Shown piece after piece: positions 27,258 through 35,569 of a stretch of 64,000 bases of DNA. The DNA comes from Gaiella sp038230035. GTDB lineage: Bacteria; Actinomycetota; Thermoleophilia; Gaiellales; Gaiellaceae. Under the pieces are notes generated by a model. It did not search any database. It was not told the origin of the DNA and saw only the letters and a program-made list of their open reading frames with translations. Position numbers and translations under genes: made by a program. The DNA is taken from the NCBI GenBank assembly GCA_038230035.1, contig JBBRNX010000007.1:1-64000 (forward strand). Direction: 5' to 3'. Within the stretch, counting starts at the first letter, position 1. Each line of letters starts with the position of its first letter.

Positions 27258-28235
27258 GTGGACGCGCGTCTCCGAGCACATCTCCTGGCGATCGAGCCAT
27301 CGGACGAGGAGTTCGTCGCTGGGGTCTTCGGCTTCGTCCTACGGCGTGACGCCGACCCGGAGGCCCGCGAGCGAGCGCTTGCCAAGCTCGCGGCAGGGAC
27401 GCTCTCTCGCGCGATGCTGCTCGAGGAGCTGGTCACGAGCGACGAGTTCGAGCGCGTCCGCCTCCTCGACGACGCGGTCGCGTTCGCTCGCGGCGCCCGT
27501 GAGAGAGGCGACCGCCTGCGCCGGCTCGAGGGACCGCCGGCCTCCGACGAGCGGGTCGTCGAGATTCCGTGGGTTCTCGCTCGCCTGAGCTCGGGCCGTG
27601 TCCTGGAGGTCGGCTACGTCTTCGCCGAGCCGGCCTACGTCGCGGCGCTACTTGAAGCAAGGCCGCAGGAGCTCGTCGGCGTTGACCTTGCCGAGGTGGC
27701 CGAGGTGTCGGGGATGGAGACCGTGCAGGCCGACGTTCGTGACCTGCCGTTCGCCGCTGCGGATTTCGATCAGTTGTTGCTCGTCTCGACGCTGGAGCAC
27801 GTCGGCGCCGACAACGAGCGCTACGGCCTCGAAGCCGAGCCGGACAGCAGCGCAATGGAGACGGCTCTCAGGGAGCTACGCCGTGTCTTACGTCCCGACG
27901 GGACGCTGCTCGTGACGGTGCCGCTCGGCGAGCCGGAGGACTACGGCTGGTTCCGGCAGGACGACGTGCGCGGCTGGACGCGGCTCTTCACGCACTCGGG
28001 CTTCTTCGTCGAGGAGCAGGAGGTCTACGAGCTCGGTGCCGACGGCTGGCGTGCCGCCCCGACGTTCCAGGCCGCGGGCGTGCGCTACGGCGAGCGCGGC
28101 CCGGCTGCCTCCGCGGTGCTCTGCGCGGAGCTGAGCCCGAACCGGTTGCGCAGGCTCGTCTCCCTCGACGGACTCAAGCGAACCGCACGCCGGAAGGCAG
28201 GCCCAACGTGGCGGCGCCTGCGTCCGCTTCCGTAG
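27258..28235 (+). CDS. Methyltransferase with N-terminal DUF4214-like domain
   Basis: 325 residues from GTG 27258 (TTG 27240 also in frame). Residues 10-60 (FVAGVFGFVLRRDADPEARE, ending LLEELVTSDEF) resemble DUF4214, the linker repeat of some surface/glycan proteins. Residues 110-250 are a class I SAM fold (GRVLEVGYVFAEPAYVAALL, LLVSTLEHVG, LRRVLRPDGTLLVTVPLGEP). Similar proteins occur in polysaccharide clusters. The SAM loop EVGYVFAEP is divergent from ExGxGxG, so activity is uncertain. Followed by strong hairpins. Confidence 0.75.
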   Translation: MDARLRAHLLAIEPSDEEFVAGVFGFVLRRDADPEARERALAKLAAGTLSRAMLLEELVTSDEFERVRLLDDAVAFARGARERGDRLRRLEGPPASDERVVEIPWVLARLSSGRVLEVGYVFAEPAYVAALLEARPQELVGVDLAEVAEVSGMETVQADVRDLPFAAADFDQLLLVSTLEHVGADNERYGLEAEPDSSAMETALRELRRVLRPDGTLLVTVPLGEPEDYGWFRQDDVRGWTRLFTHSGFFVEEQEVYELGADGWRAAPTFQAAGVRYGERGPAASAVLCAELSPNRLRRLVSLDGLKRTARRKAGPTWRRLRPLP

Positions 28236-28267
28236 GGGCGAGGCGTGCTTCGCCGTGGGCAGGAGAG

Positions 28268-28342
28268 GGCGACCCGAGGTCGCCTCTACGCAAGCCGTGT
28301 GGCGTTGGTGAGATCTGTGGGGGCGAGGCTTGCCTCGCCCCC
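28268..28342. terminator. Paired hairpins between convergent genes
   Basis: GGCGACC-CGA-GGTCGCC (28268-28284) and an 11-bp perfect stem at 28319-28329/28332-28342 (GGGGGCGAGGC, loop TT). No T-run on either side. The position between converging genes suggests a bidirectional terminator. Confidence 0.55.
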
Positions 28343-28352
28343 GTCGTTCCGT

Positions 28353-28778
28353 TTACGCCGCCGACCCGGTCGTGACAGGCCCGGGCAGCTGGTGCCACAG
28401 CGTGATCTTGCCGTTCGTGATCCGCATCGCCGCGTACGCTTTCTGACCGGGGCCGTCACAGCGGTGACCGGGTCGTTGGCCGAGGACGAACGTCGCGGTC
28501 ACCAGATGGTTGCGTACGGTCGTCGCCACGATCTTTCCCGAACACGGCAGCGAGGCGTTGAAGACCACCGCAGACCGGCGCGTCCGCAAGATCGCCACGA
28601 GCGATCCCTGGATGATGCGGGCATTCGGCGCGAAGTAACTCGCCGCTTTCGCGTCGTCGCCGGCGTTCAGTGCGGCGCTCCAGGCGCGAGCCACTTGGAC
28701 GTCGCGATTTCCAGTGCCGCCGAACGCCGAGGCGATGAACGCCGCGACAAGCGCGAGGAGAGCGGCCCGGAGACGCAC
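28353..28778 (-). CDS. Secreted SnoaL/NTF2-like protein
   Basis: 141 residues. Signal peptide MRLRAALLALVAAFIASAFG, then VARAWSAALNAGDDAKAASY, FAPNARIIQG and MRITNGKITLWHQLPG, as in the cone-shaped NTF2-like superfamily (ketosteroid isomerase/SnoaL). Two Cys (SLPCSG, GHRCDG) may form a disulfide. Ligand or enzyme role unknown. Divergent from the acyl-CoA dehydrogenase gene (26-bp gap). Confidence 0.7.
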   Translation of the reverse strand: MRLRAALLALVAAFIASAFGGTGNRDVQVARAWSAALNAGDDAKAASYFAPNARIIQGSLVAILRTRRSAVVFNASLPCSGKIVATTVRNHLVTATFVLGQRPGHRCDGPGQKAYAAMRITNGKITLWHQLPGPVTTGSAA

Positions 28779-28804
28779 CAGAGCCCGACTATACTCGCCG
28801 CGCG

Positions 28805-29968
28805 ATGGACTTCTCGCTCAGCGCCGAACAGCGCGAGATCCAGGCGCTCGCGCGTGAGGTCGCGGAGTCGGAGATCGTGCCGCATGCGGCGGCCTGGGAT
28901 CGCGAACACCGCTTTCCGCTCGAGCTGATCGTGAGGCTCGGCGAGCTCGGGCTCATGGGCGTCTGCGTGCCGGAGGAGTACGGCGGCGCCGGCTCCGACT
29001 TCCTCTCGTACGTCCTCGTGCTCGAGGAGCTCTCGCGCGCGGACGCGGGCGTGGGGGTGACGGTCGCCGTCCACACGAGTGCCGCGACCCTGCCGATTCT
29101 CGCCTTCGGCACCGACGAGCAGAAGCGCCGCTTCGTGCCGTCCTTGGCGCGAGGCGAAACGATCGGAGCGTTCGCGCTAACCGAATCCGACGCGGGTTCG
29201 GATGCCGGCTCGCTTCGCACCGCCGCCGTCACGGAGGGCGACGGCTGGCGGATCACCGGCTCGAAGCAGTGGATTACGAACGGAAGCCACGCTGGGACGT
29301 TCCTGCTGTTCGCGCGCACCGACCCATCGACCGTCGGGCCGCGCGGTGTCTCCGCCTTCCTGCTGGACGCAGAGCACGTGCAGGTGACACGGGAGGAGGA
29401 GAAGCTCGGGCTCAACTCGTCGTCCACGGCTGATCTGAGGATCGACGGCGCGCTCGTCGGCCGCGATCGACTCCTGCATGCCGAGCGGAAGGGCTTCGCG
29501 GTAGCGATGGCGACGCTCGACGGTGGCCGCATTGGCATCGCGGCGCAGGCAGTCGGGATCGCGCAAGCGGCGTACGAGGCCGCGCGCGCTTACGCGCTCG
29601 AGCGTCGCCAGTTCGGGAAGCGGATCGGCGATTTCCAGGCGATCCAGTTCAAGCTCGCCGACATGGCGACCGAGATCGACGCCGCACGCCTGCTCACGTA
29701 CCGCGCCGCCTGGCTCAAGCAGGAAGGGAAACCCCACACAGCGGAAGGTGCGAAGGCGAAGCTGTTCGCGTCCGAGACGGCGCGCCGCCAGACGGGCGAG
29801 GCCATCCAGATTCTCGGTGGCTACGGCTATACGAAGGAGTTCCCGCTCGAGCGCTACTACCGGGACGCGAAGGTGACGGAGATCTACGAAGGAACGAGCG
29901 AGGTGCAGCGGATCGTCATTGCGCGCTCCATCCTCGCTCACGCGGAGCACGTGCATGCCCCGTCCTAA
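28805..29968 (+). CDS. Acyl-CoA dehydrogenase
   Basis: 387 residues. FAD/substrate motifs AFALTESDAGSDAGSLRTAA, GSKQWITNGSHAGTFLLFAR, RRQFGKRIGDFQAIQFKLAD, QILGGYGYTKEFPLERYYRD and the catalytic Glu in IYEGTSEVQRIVIARSIL, as in short/medium-chain dehydrogenases. Introduces the 2,3 double bond of acyl-CoA. Its last 14 bases overlap the adenosyltransferase gene. Confidence 0.95.
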   Translation: MDFSLSAEQREIQALAREVAESEIVPHAAAWDREHRFPLELIVRLGELGLMGVCVPEEYGGAGSDFLSYVLVLEELSRADAGVGVTVAVHTSAATLPILAFGTDEQKRRFVPSLARGETIGAFALTESDAGSDAGSLRTAAVTEGDGWRITGSKQWITNGSHAGTFLLFARTDPSTVGPRGVSAFLLDAEHVQVTREEEKLGLNSSSTADLRIDGALVGRDRLLHAERKGFAVAMATLDGGRIGIAAQAVGIAQAAYEAARAYALERRQFGKRIGDFQAIQFKLADMATEIDAARLLTYRAAWLKQEGKPHTAEGAKAKLFASETARRQTGEAIQILGGYGYTKEFPLERYYRDAKVTEIYEGTSEVQRIVIARSILAHAEHVHAPS

Positions 29969-30536
29969 CGACGAGCCGGTTCGGCTGACCAAGATCTACA
30001 CGCGAGGTGGGGACAGCGGTGAGACCTCGCTCGGCGACGGCTCGCGCGTGTCCAAGCTCGACGCCAGAATCGGCGCCTACGGCACGGTCGACGAGCTGAA
30101 CTCGACGCTTGGAGTCTGCCTCGCGCGCACGTGCCCGGAAGAGATCTCGGCGCCGTTGCGGCGGATCCAGAACGAGCTGTTCGACCTCGGAGCAGATCTG
30201 TCCGTGCCGTTCGAGATCGACGGCCGCCTGCGCGTGACGCAGCAGATGGTGGACGCACTTGAGGCGCTCTGCGACCGTTTCAACGACGGCTTTCCCGAGC
30301 TGCGCTCCTTCGTGCTGCCCGGCGGCACCGCCGCCGCTGCGCAGCTGCACGTCGCGCGCACCGTCTGCCGCCGTGCGGAGCGCGAGGCGCTCGTTGCTGC
30401 CGGCGAGCACGACATCAATCCGTTGGTCGTCGTCTACCTGAACCGGCTCTCCGATCTCCTGTTCATCCTCTCCCGCTTCGCGAACGCGGCGGCCGGCGTA
30501 GACGAGCCGCTGTGGAGGCCGGGCGGCGAGCGCTAG
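29955..30536 (+). CDS. PduO-type corrinoid adenosyltransferase
   Basis: 193 residues from ATG 29955. Family pattern KIYTRGGDSGETSLGDGSRV, YGTVDELNSTLGV, and CRRAEREALVAAGEHDINPL followed by VYLNRLSDLLFILSRFAN. Makes adenosylcobalamin from cob(I)alamin and ATP. Coupling with an acyl-CoA dehydrogenase suggests supply of cofactor to an acyl-CoA mutase (e.g. methylmalonyl-CoA mutase) encoded elsewhere. Confidence 0.92.
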   Translation: MPRPNDEPVRLTKIYTRGGDSGETSLGDGSRVSKLDARIGAYGTVDELNSTLGVCLARTCPEEISAPLRRIQNELFDLGADLSVPFEIDGRLRVTQQMVDALEALCDRFNDGFPELRSFVLPGGTAAAAQLHVARTVCRRAEREALVAAGEHDINPLVVVYLNRLSDLLFILSRFANAAAGVDEPLWRPGGER

Positions 30537-30550
30537 AGAGACGTCGCTCG

Positions 30551-31289
30551 GTGGGGGAGGTTTGGCGCCTGCTGCTCGGGCTCGTCGGCTCGTTCATCGC
30601 CGGATACCTCGGTCTCGTCCTCGGGACGCTGCGTCTACCGCTGATCCTGGTCGCCGCCGGCAGCCCCACTGCGGGAGCAGGCACGAACATCGCCATCTCC
30701 GCCGTTGCCGCCGGCACAGGAGGGCTCCGTCCTGCGCGCGAAGGTCGGGTCGACTGGCGTGTCGTGGCCTGGATGGCGCCCCCGTCAGTCATCGGAGCCG
30801 TCGCCGGCTCGCTTGCATCGCCGCACGTTATCTCACCGTCTGCTCTACGGCCTGATCGCCGTCGTGCTGCTCTGGAGTTCGATCGATCTCGCGTTCAGGC
30901 CGATCACGCCGCGACCTCGCGCGAAGCCGCGGCTGGCGGCGGCTGCCGTCTTCGGCGTCGTGATCGGTGCGATCGGGGGTGCCGTCGGAGTCATCCTCGG
31001 CACGCTCCGGATGCCCGCGTTCGTGCGTTCGGTCGGGATCGATGTGAGAAGCGCTGCGGGAACGAACCTCGTCGTCGGATTCATGCTCGGACTTGCCGGA
31101 TTCGCAACCCGCGCCGCCTCGCTCGACATCGACTGGCCGCTGCTCGCGGCGGGGCTCGCCGGAGCGATGCCCGGCGCCTGGCTCGGCGCTCCACGCACCG
31201 CGTCCGCATCCGAGCGCACGCTCAGGCTGGCACTCGCCGCGACCCTCGCCGCCGTCGGATGCGCGTTCGCGGTAGAAGCCGTGTGGTGA
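30551..31289 (+). pseudogene. TSUP (TauE/SafE) family permease, one frameshift
   Basis: From GTG 30551: VGEVWRLLLGLVGSFIAGYL, then LILVAAGSPTAGAGTNIAIS. Around 30820-30845 the frame shifts by one base, after which RLLYGLIAVVLLWSSIDLAF, IGGAVGVILGTLRMPAFVRS and AAGTNLVVGFMLGLAGFATR continue to the stop at 31289. The two AGTN motifs of the duplicated TSUP fold are both present. Restored length is about 245 residues. Sulfite/sulfonate-type anion export is the family role. The stop overlaps the prepilin peptidase GTG. Confidence 0.7.
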
Positions 31290-31870
31290 AACGCGGAAGG
31301 AACGCCCTGCGCAGGCGGGAACCAATCCCCGTGCACCTCGACGGCCCGCTGAGGAAAGCGGCAGCGATCGGCGCCGTCGGCCTGGTCGCCGCGTCGTTCG
31401 TCATCCTTGACCCCATCTCAGACGGGATTATTGGCGCGGCCGGCTGCGTCGTGCTGACAGCGGTCACGGTGACGGATCTGGAGCGACGGATCGTGCCGAA
31501 CCGGATCGTGATCCCCGCGCTCGTCGTCGCTCTGCTCGCACGGACAGCGCTCGACCCGAGCCCGCGCTGGATTCTTGCGACCGTCGCTGCGGGAGGGTCG
31601 TTCCTGCTCCTCGCTCTGATCTATCCGGCCGGGATGGGAATGGGAGACGTCAAACTGGCCGGGTTTTTCGGTGCGTGGCTCGGCTGGCAGTCGCTGACCG
31701 CTCTCGCGCTCGGCGTGTTTGCCGCGTCGCTTCCGGCCTTCGTGATCCTCGCTCTGCATGGGCGCGCTGGCCGCAAGATCGGCTTGCCGTTCGCGCCCTT
31801 TCTCGCCCTGGGCGGTGTCCTAGCGCTGTTTGTAGGCCCCGAGATCGTGCACTGGTACCGCTCCCTCTAG
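31286..31870 (+). CDS. A24 prepilin peptidase (CpaA/TadV-type)
   Basis: 194 residues from GTG 31286. Both catalytic aspartates: D64 in VTVTDLERRIVPNRI and D121 in GMGMGDVKLAGFFGAWLG (GxGD). Lacks the N-terminal methylase domain, as usual for CpaA/TadV enzymes of Tad systems. Should cleave the Flp pilins and TadE/TadG-like pseudopilins encoded at 46.4-49.9 kb. Six membrane segments. Confidence 0.88.
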   Translation: MKRGRNALRRREPIPVHLDGPLRKAAAIGAVGLVAASFVILDPISDGIIGAAGCVVLTAVTVTDLERRIVPNRIVIPALVVALLARTALDPSPRWILATVAAGGSFLLLALIYPAGMGMGDVKLAGFFGAWLGWQSLTALALGVFAASLPAFVILALHGRAGRKIGLPFAPFLALGGVLALFVGPEIVHWYRSL

Positions 31871-31877
31871 GGAGCAG

Positions 31878-31956
31878 GTTGGGGACAAGCGCAGAGGGTT
31901 GGAGACAGGGTCCAGCCTGTCCCCAACGCAGTTGAGCGTCCCCAACGGAGTCAAGC
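31878..31956. repeat. Inverted plus tandem repeat cluster
   Basis: GTTGGGGACA (31878-31887) is the exact inverse of TGTCCCCAAC (31918-31927). Two adjacent 19-bp units, GTCCCCAACGCAGTTGAGC (31919-31937) and GTCCCCAACGGAGTCAAGC (31938-31956), differ at 3 positions. The cluster fills the gap between the prepilin peptidase and the GGDEF gene. May act as terminator of the first or operator of the second. Confidence 0.65.
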
Positions 31957-31985
31957 GTCTTCGCGGCTCTGCCGATGTCCTGCAC

Positions 31986-34061
31986 ATGGAGTTCGCCTTC
32001 GAGTCGACGCAGGGGCGGCCGCCGTTCATGCCACTCGAGCCGACACACGTCGCTGCTGCCTGCCGTGCGGCGATCGATGCCATCGAGGGCGCAGCGACTC
32101 CGGAGGATGCACTCGACGGCGCGCTGGGGGCCCTGCACGAGCGTCTGGATCGGGCGTTCGTCGTCGCGCTCGTCGTCGAGCACGGACGGCTCTGGCATGT
32201 CGCCAGTCGCGGCTATGCGATGACGCCGGACGGGATCCCGATCGCGGTCGGGATCGTCGGCCGTGCTGTGCGGAGCGGTCGGATCCAGTACGTCCCGGAT
32301 CTCGCTGCGGACCCGGCATACGTCGAGGTGGTGAGTGGTGTCTCGGCCGAGATCGCGATACCTCTCTGCGTCGGCGGCGAGGTGATCAGTGTCGTGAACA
32401 TCGAATCCGTCGCACCGCTACCCCGGCAGTCATCGCGACTTTTCAGACCCCTTGCCGATGCGCTCGTTCCGGTGCTCGACGCCCTTCGCAGCGCGCGTTC
32501 GCTCGATCTCTCCGGCCTTGCCCGGCTCTTCGTCTACGTCTCGTCGCTGCGCGACCCGCGGGAGATCTCGGAGATCGTCGCGGCGTCGTTGCCTCGCGTC
32601 CTGCCGATCGAGACGAGCCAGCTGTATCTCCGCGCGGATGACGGCTCGCTCAAGCTCGTGGCCTGCAGCCGGGTGTCGCCCGATGCGCCAGCCGCTCTTT
32701 CGGCTGCCGATGTGAGCTCGCTGCGCGAGAAGTCCGTTCATCCGGCGATCATGGAGGAGGTCGATCTAGGCGTCTCCACCGCTGCTCGCGGCGATGCACG
32801 ATCAGCGATCCTGCTTCCGCTGCGGGCAAACGGTGACGATCTCGGCATCCTTGTCGGCACGAGTCGTTGGGCCTTCGAGGTCGGACGTCAGCAGGGGGAG
32901 GTTGCCTCGGTGCTGGCCGCGCTGGCTGCTGCTTCGGTCGATGCTGCGCTCTCGCTCGGACGCGAGCGTAGGAGCGCGCTCACCGATTCGCTCACCGGAC
33001 TGCTCAACCAGCGAGGCTTCGAGCTGGAGCTCGAGGCGGCTCTGGCGGCCGCCCAGGACGACCGACGTCCGCTGAGCCTTTGGATTCTCGATTGCGACGA
33101 CTTCAAAGAGCTGAACGACCGGGCTGGCCACGAGTTCGGCGACGCGCTGCTGCGCGAGATCGGCCGGGTGCTGGCCGCGATACTCCCGGACACCGCGCAG
33201 CCCGGCCGGCTCGGTGGTGACGAGTTCGTCGTGATGCTGCCCGGTGTCGATTCGGCGTCGGCAGAGCGCACTGCAGCCGAGATCGGGAAGGCTCTCGCAG
33301 ACGGGTTGGAGGAGGCCGGCTACCCGCTCCGTCTCTCTGGCGGCGTGGCCACGTACCCGTTCGACGGGGGAAGCAGCTCACAGCTCGTCCGTGCCGCCGA
33401 TCAGGCGTTGTACGAGGCCAAGGAGACCGGCAAGAACCGTGTCGTCGGGTTCCGCGAGCTGGTCCGCATAGGTTCGCGTGCGTCGACGGACCGTCCTGTA
33501 GCGCCGGTTCCGCGCCAGGGCCGGTCGGACTCGTCGATGCTCGTCGAAGCTGCGGCTGCCGCTGCGGCAATCTCGGGTGAAGCGGCGGTCGATGCGGTTC
33601 TCGATCGCCTGTGCAAGACGGTGACGTTCGTCGTCGGTGCGACGGGTTGCAACATCTCGCGCGTTGTCGGCGAGAGGCTCATCGACGCGGTCGCCCATTC
33701 GCTGCGAGACATCGACTTCGCCGGCCAGAACTCGTATCTGATCGACGACTTCCCTGTAACGAGAATCGCGCTCGCTGCGAAAGAGACGAAGGCCATTTCG
33801 TTCCTCGATGAGGATCTCGACCGGGCGGAGGCGTTTGTGCTCCGTGAGCTCACGATGAACTGCGCGCTGATGGTCCCGATCGTCGTCTCTGGCGAGTCGT
33901 GGGGCCTCGTCGAGCTCTACGACGTGCGGCTCCGCCGGTTCACGAGAGAGCAGCAGGCTATCGCGGAGTTCCTGGTCTCGGTCGCTGCGCGGCGGGTCGA
34001 GGCGCTCGGCTCCCGCTCGTCTGTGCGCCCGCTGGTCCCGCTCTACCGTCCACCGCGGTAG
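31986..34061 (+). CDS. Diguanylate cyclase with three GAF domains
   Basis: 691 residues from ATG 31986. Order: GAF (about 15-165), GAF (about 185-320), GGDEF domain (about 330-490) with intact RLGGDEFVVMLPG at 409-421, then a third GAF (about 520-675). Makes cyclic di-GMP in response to ligands bound by the GAF domains. No RxxD product-inhibition site precedes GGDEF. No membrane segment, so cytosolic. It follows the prepilin peptidase, suggesting c-di-GMP control of the Tad pilus. Confidence 0.92.
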   Translation: MEFAFESTQGRPPFMPLEPTHVAAACRAAIDAIEGAATPEDALDGALGALHERLDRAFVVALVVEHGRLWHVASRGYAMTPDGIPIAVGIVGRAVRSGRIQYVPDLAADPAYVEVVSGVSAEIAIPLCVGGEVISVVNIESVAPLPRQSSRLFRPLADALVPVLDALRSARSLDLSGLARLFVYVSSLRDPREISEIVAASLPRVLPIETSQLYLRADDGSLKLVACSRVSPDAPAALSAADVSSLREKSVHPAIMEEVDLGVSTAARGDARSAILLPLRANGDDLGILVGTSRWAFEVGRQQGEVASVLAALAAASVDAALSLGRERRSALTDSLTGLLNQRGFELELEAALAAAQDDRRPLSLWILDCDDFKELNDRAGHEFGDALLREIGRVLAAILPDTAQPGRLGGDEFVVMLPGVDSASAERTAAEIGKALADGLEEAGYPLRLSGGVATYPFDGGSSSQLVRAADQALYEAKETGKNRVVGFRELVRIGSRASTDRPVAPVPRQGRSDSSMLVEAAAAAAAISGEAAVDAVLDRLCKTVTFVVGATGCNISRVVGERLIDAVAHSLRDIDFAGQNSYLIDDFPVTRIALAAKETKAISFLDEDLDRAEAFVLRELTMNCALMVPIVVSGESWGLVELYDVRLRRFTREQQAIAEFLVSVAARRVEALGSRSSVRPLVPLYRPPR

Positions 34062-35144
34062 CTACACCCGCTCCAGGAACGCGCAGCGGCGTTCGTCGGC
34101 CGGCAATGGTGACGGGGCAATGCGGGCGATGCGGTACGCGCCGTCGCCGATCTCGATGAGCGCTCCGGTCTCGGGCGCGGGGCCGTCGCCTTCGATGAGG
34201 GTGTACCGGTCCCCGGGGACGAACAGGAGGTGAGCGGTGGCCGCGGTCGGCTCGGGAGTCGTATCAGCCGTTGCGGCCGGTGGAGCGGGGCCGGCGAGCG
34301 CCGCGACCGGTGCGGGAGGCAGCCCGAGAGTGCCGGAAAGCCTTTCGACGGCCCGGCGCAGGTCGTCGCGTTGCTCTAGCAGCTCATCGCGCTGCTCTAT
34401 GAGCGCTGCCCGTTGGGCGTCGAGCGCCTTCTGGCCGGTGGCGAGCGCGGTCGTCGCCTCTTCGAGATCGCGTTTGCGCTCGTCCAGCGTCGAAAGCTCG
34501 CGCTCCCGTTCGTGGATCGAGGTGAGCTGGGCGGCGAGCGCTTCGCGTTCGCGATCGACAGCCTCGGCAGCGCTCGTCAGCCGCTCCTCGCGTGCAGCAA
34601 CCTCGGCCGAGCGCGCGACGAGCTCGTCGGCACGCTGCTCGACCTCGGCGAGCAGCTGCTCACGCTCCACAAGATCGGCAGCCTGGCGTTCCAGCGCTTC
34701 CTCGCGTTCCGAGACCGTGGTCTCCCGTCGCTCGAGCGCTGCGCGACGCAGCTCGACGGCGCCGAGCTCGGTGCGGCGTTCGGCGAGTAGCCGTTCCGTG
34801 TCAGCGGCGAGAGCCTCGCGCTCCGCCAGGCGAGCCGCGAGATCGGAGAGCTCGCCGTGGCGCTCGTCGAGCTCTGCTGATCCACGCCGCAGCATCTGCT
34901 CCACCGCCACGCGGAGCTCCGATGTCCGGTGCTCACGCCGCTCCAGATCGGCGATTGTCTCTGCGAGCTGCGTTGCACGCAACTCCAGCTCGCGGCCTTG
35001 CTGGGCGACGAACTCCTCGACCGCCTCGTCGCCGTGCGTCGTCGGGTGAAAAAGGCCGCGCAGTCGATGCCGGATCCCGTCATCGAGCTTCCGCTCGTGC
35101 GGCCAGTGCTCCCATTCCCGGTCGCCCCGGGGCTGTCCCGACAT
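34062..35144 (-). CDS. Long coiled-coil protein with small C-terminal beta domain
   Basis: 360 residues. Residues 40-270 are nearly continuous heptad-rich helix (e.g. REALAADTERLLAERRTEL, EREQLLAEVEQRADELVA). A Pro/Ala linker follows at about 275-300, then a compact C-terminal domain (LLFVPGDRYTLIEGDGPAP, YRIARIAPSPLPADERRC). No signal or membrane segment. Likely a cytosolic scaffold or cytoskeleton-like protein. Its stop touches the end of the GGDEF gene (34061/34062), convergent. Function unknown. Confidence 0.75.
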   Translation of the reverse strand: MSGQPRGDREWEHWPHERKLDDGIRHRLRGLFHPTTHGDEAVEEFVAQQGRELELRATQLAETIADLERREHRTSELRVAVEQMLRRGSAELDERHGELSDLAARLAEREALAADTERLLAERRTELGAVELRRAALERRETTVSEREEALERQAADLVEREQLLAEVEQRADELVARSAEVAAREERLTSAAEAVDREREALAAQLTSIHERERELSTLDERKRDLEEATTALATGQKALDAQRAALIEQRDELLEQRDDLRRAVERLSGTLGLPPAPVAALAGPAPPAATADTTPEPTAATAHLLFVPGDRYTLIEGDGPAPETGALIEIGDGAYRIARIAPSPLPADERRCAFLERV

Positions 35145-35180
35145 CAGTCTCGCCTTCCGTTCCTGGTCTTGAATAGGCCC

Positions 35181-35220
35181 GACGGGCCCGTCTAAGCCGT
35201 CGAATTCGGACGGGCCCGTC
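35181..35220. promoter_or_regulatory. Two identical 12-bp palindromes
   Basis: GACGGGCCCGTC occurs at 35181-35192 and 35209-35220, 28 bp apart, symmetric about an AT-richer centre (TAAGCCGTCGAATTCG). Located between the divergent coiled-coil gene and the DUF4314 gene. Could be a dimeric repressor's double operator or a stem for transcript termination. Confidence 0.55.
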
Positions 35221-35259
35221 GGCCGCTCGCGTTTCGACGCTAATCAGGTCGCTCCTGCA

Positions 35260-35535
35260 TTGGGCGTCAAGCTCACGACCGATCGAGCCGATACAGCCTA
35301 CGTGGATTCGAACGGCGCCCGTCTTCTCGCAGCCCGCATACGTGCGGGCGTCCGCGTGGGCGCACGCATCGAGCTTGTCAGCGTCGGTGACGATCCGTGT
35401 GATCTGGTCGTCGGTGACTGCGGTGTGGTCGAGGCGATCGTCGATGACGGCGATGTGGTGGTCGTGTGGGATCGGGGCTTCGCACTCCAGATCGATCCCG
35501 ACGTGCACCGCTACCGCCGGCTCGCCGCCGCCTAG
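35260..35535 (+). CDS. DUF4314-like small protein
   Basis: 91 residues from TTG 35260 (start uncertain; GTG near 35356 is the alternative). VGARIELVSVGDDPCDLVVG, then VWDRGFALQIDPDVHRYRRL follows DUF4314 (SH3-like small domain: R-V-x-L-x-x-x-DDP...W-D-x-G...D-x-x). Usually found in mobile or viral gene sets; function unknown. Divergent from the coiled-coil gene. Confidence 0.6.
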   Translation: MGVKLTTDRADTAYVDSNGARLLAARIRAGVRVGARIELVSVGDDPCDLVVGDCGVVEAIVDDGDVVVVWDRGFALQIDPDVHRYRRLAAA

Positions 35536-35569
35536 CACGCCTGCTTGTCAGCAAGCGTCTCGCTCGGCT

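Noticed and set aside
28236..28260. GGGGCGAGGCGTGCTTCGCC as a third terminator stem
   Set aside because: Pairing is broken by mismatches; the two neighbouring stems are much better.
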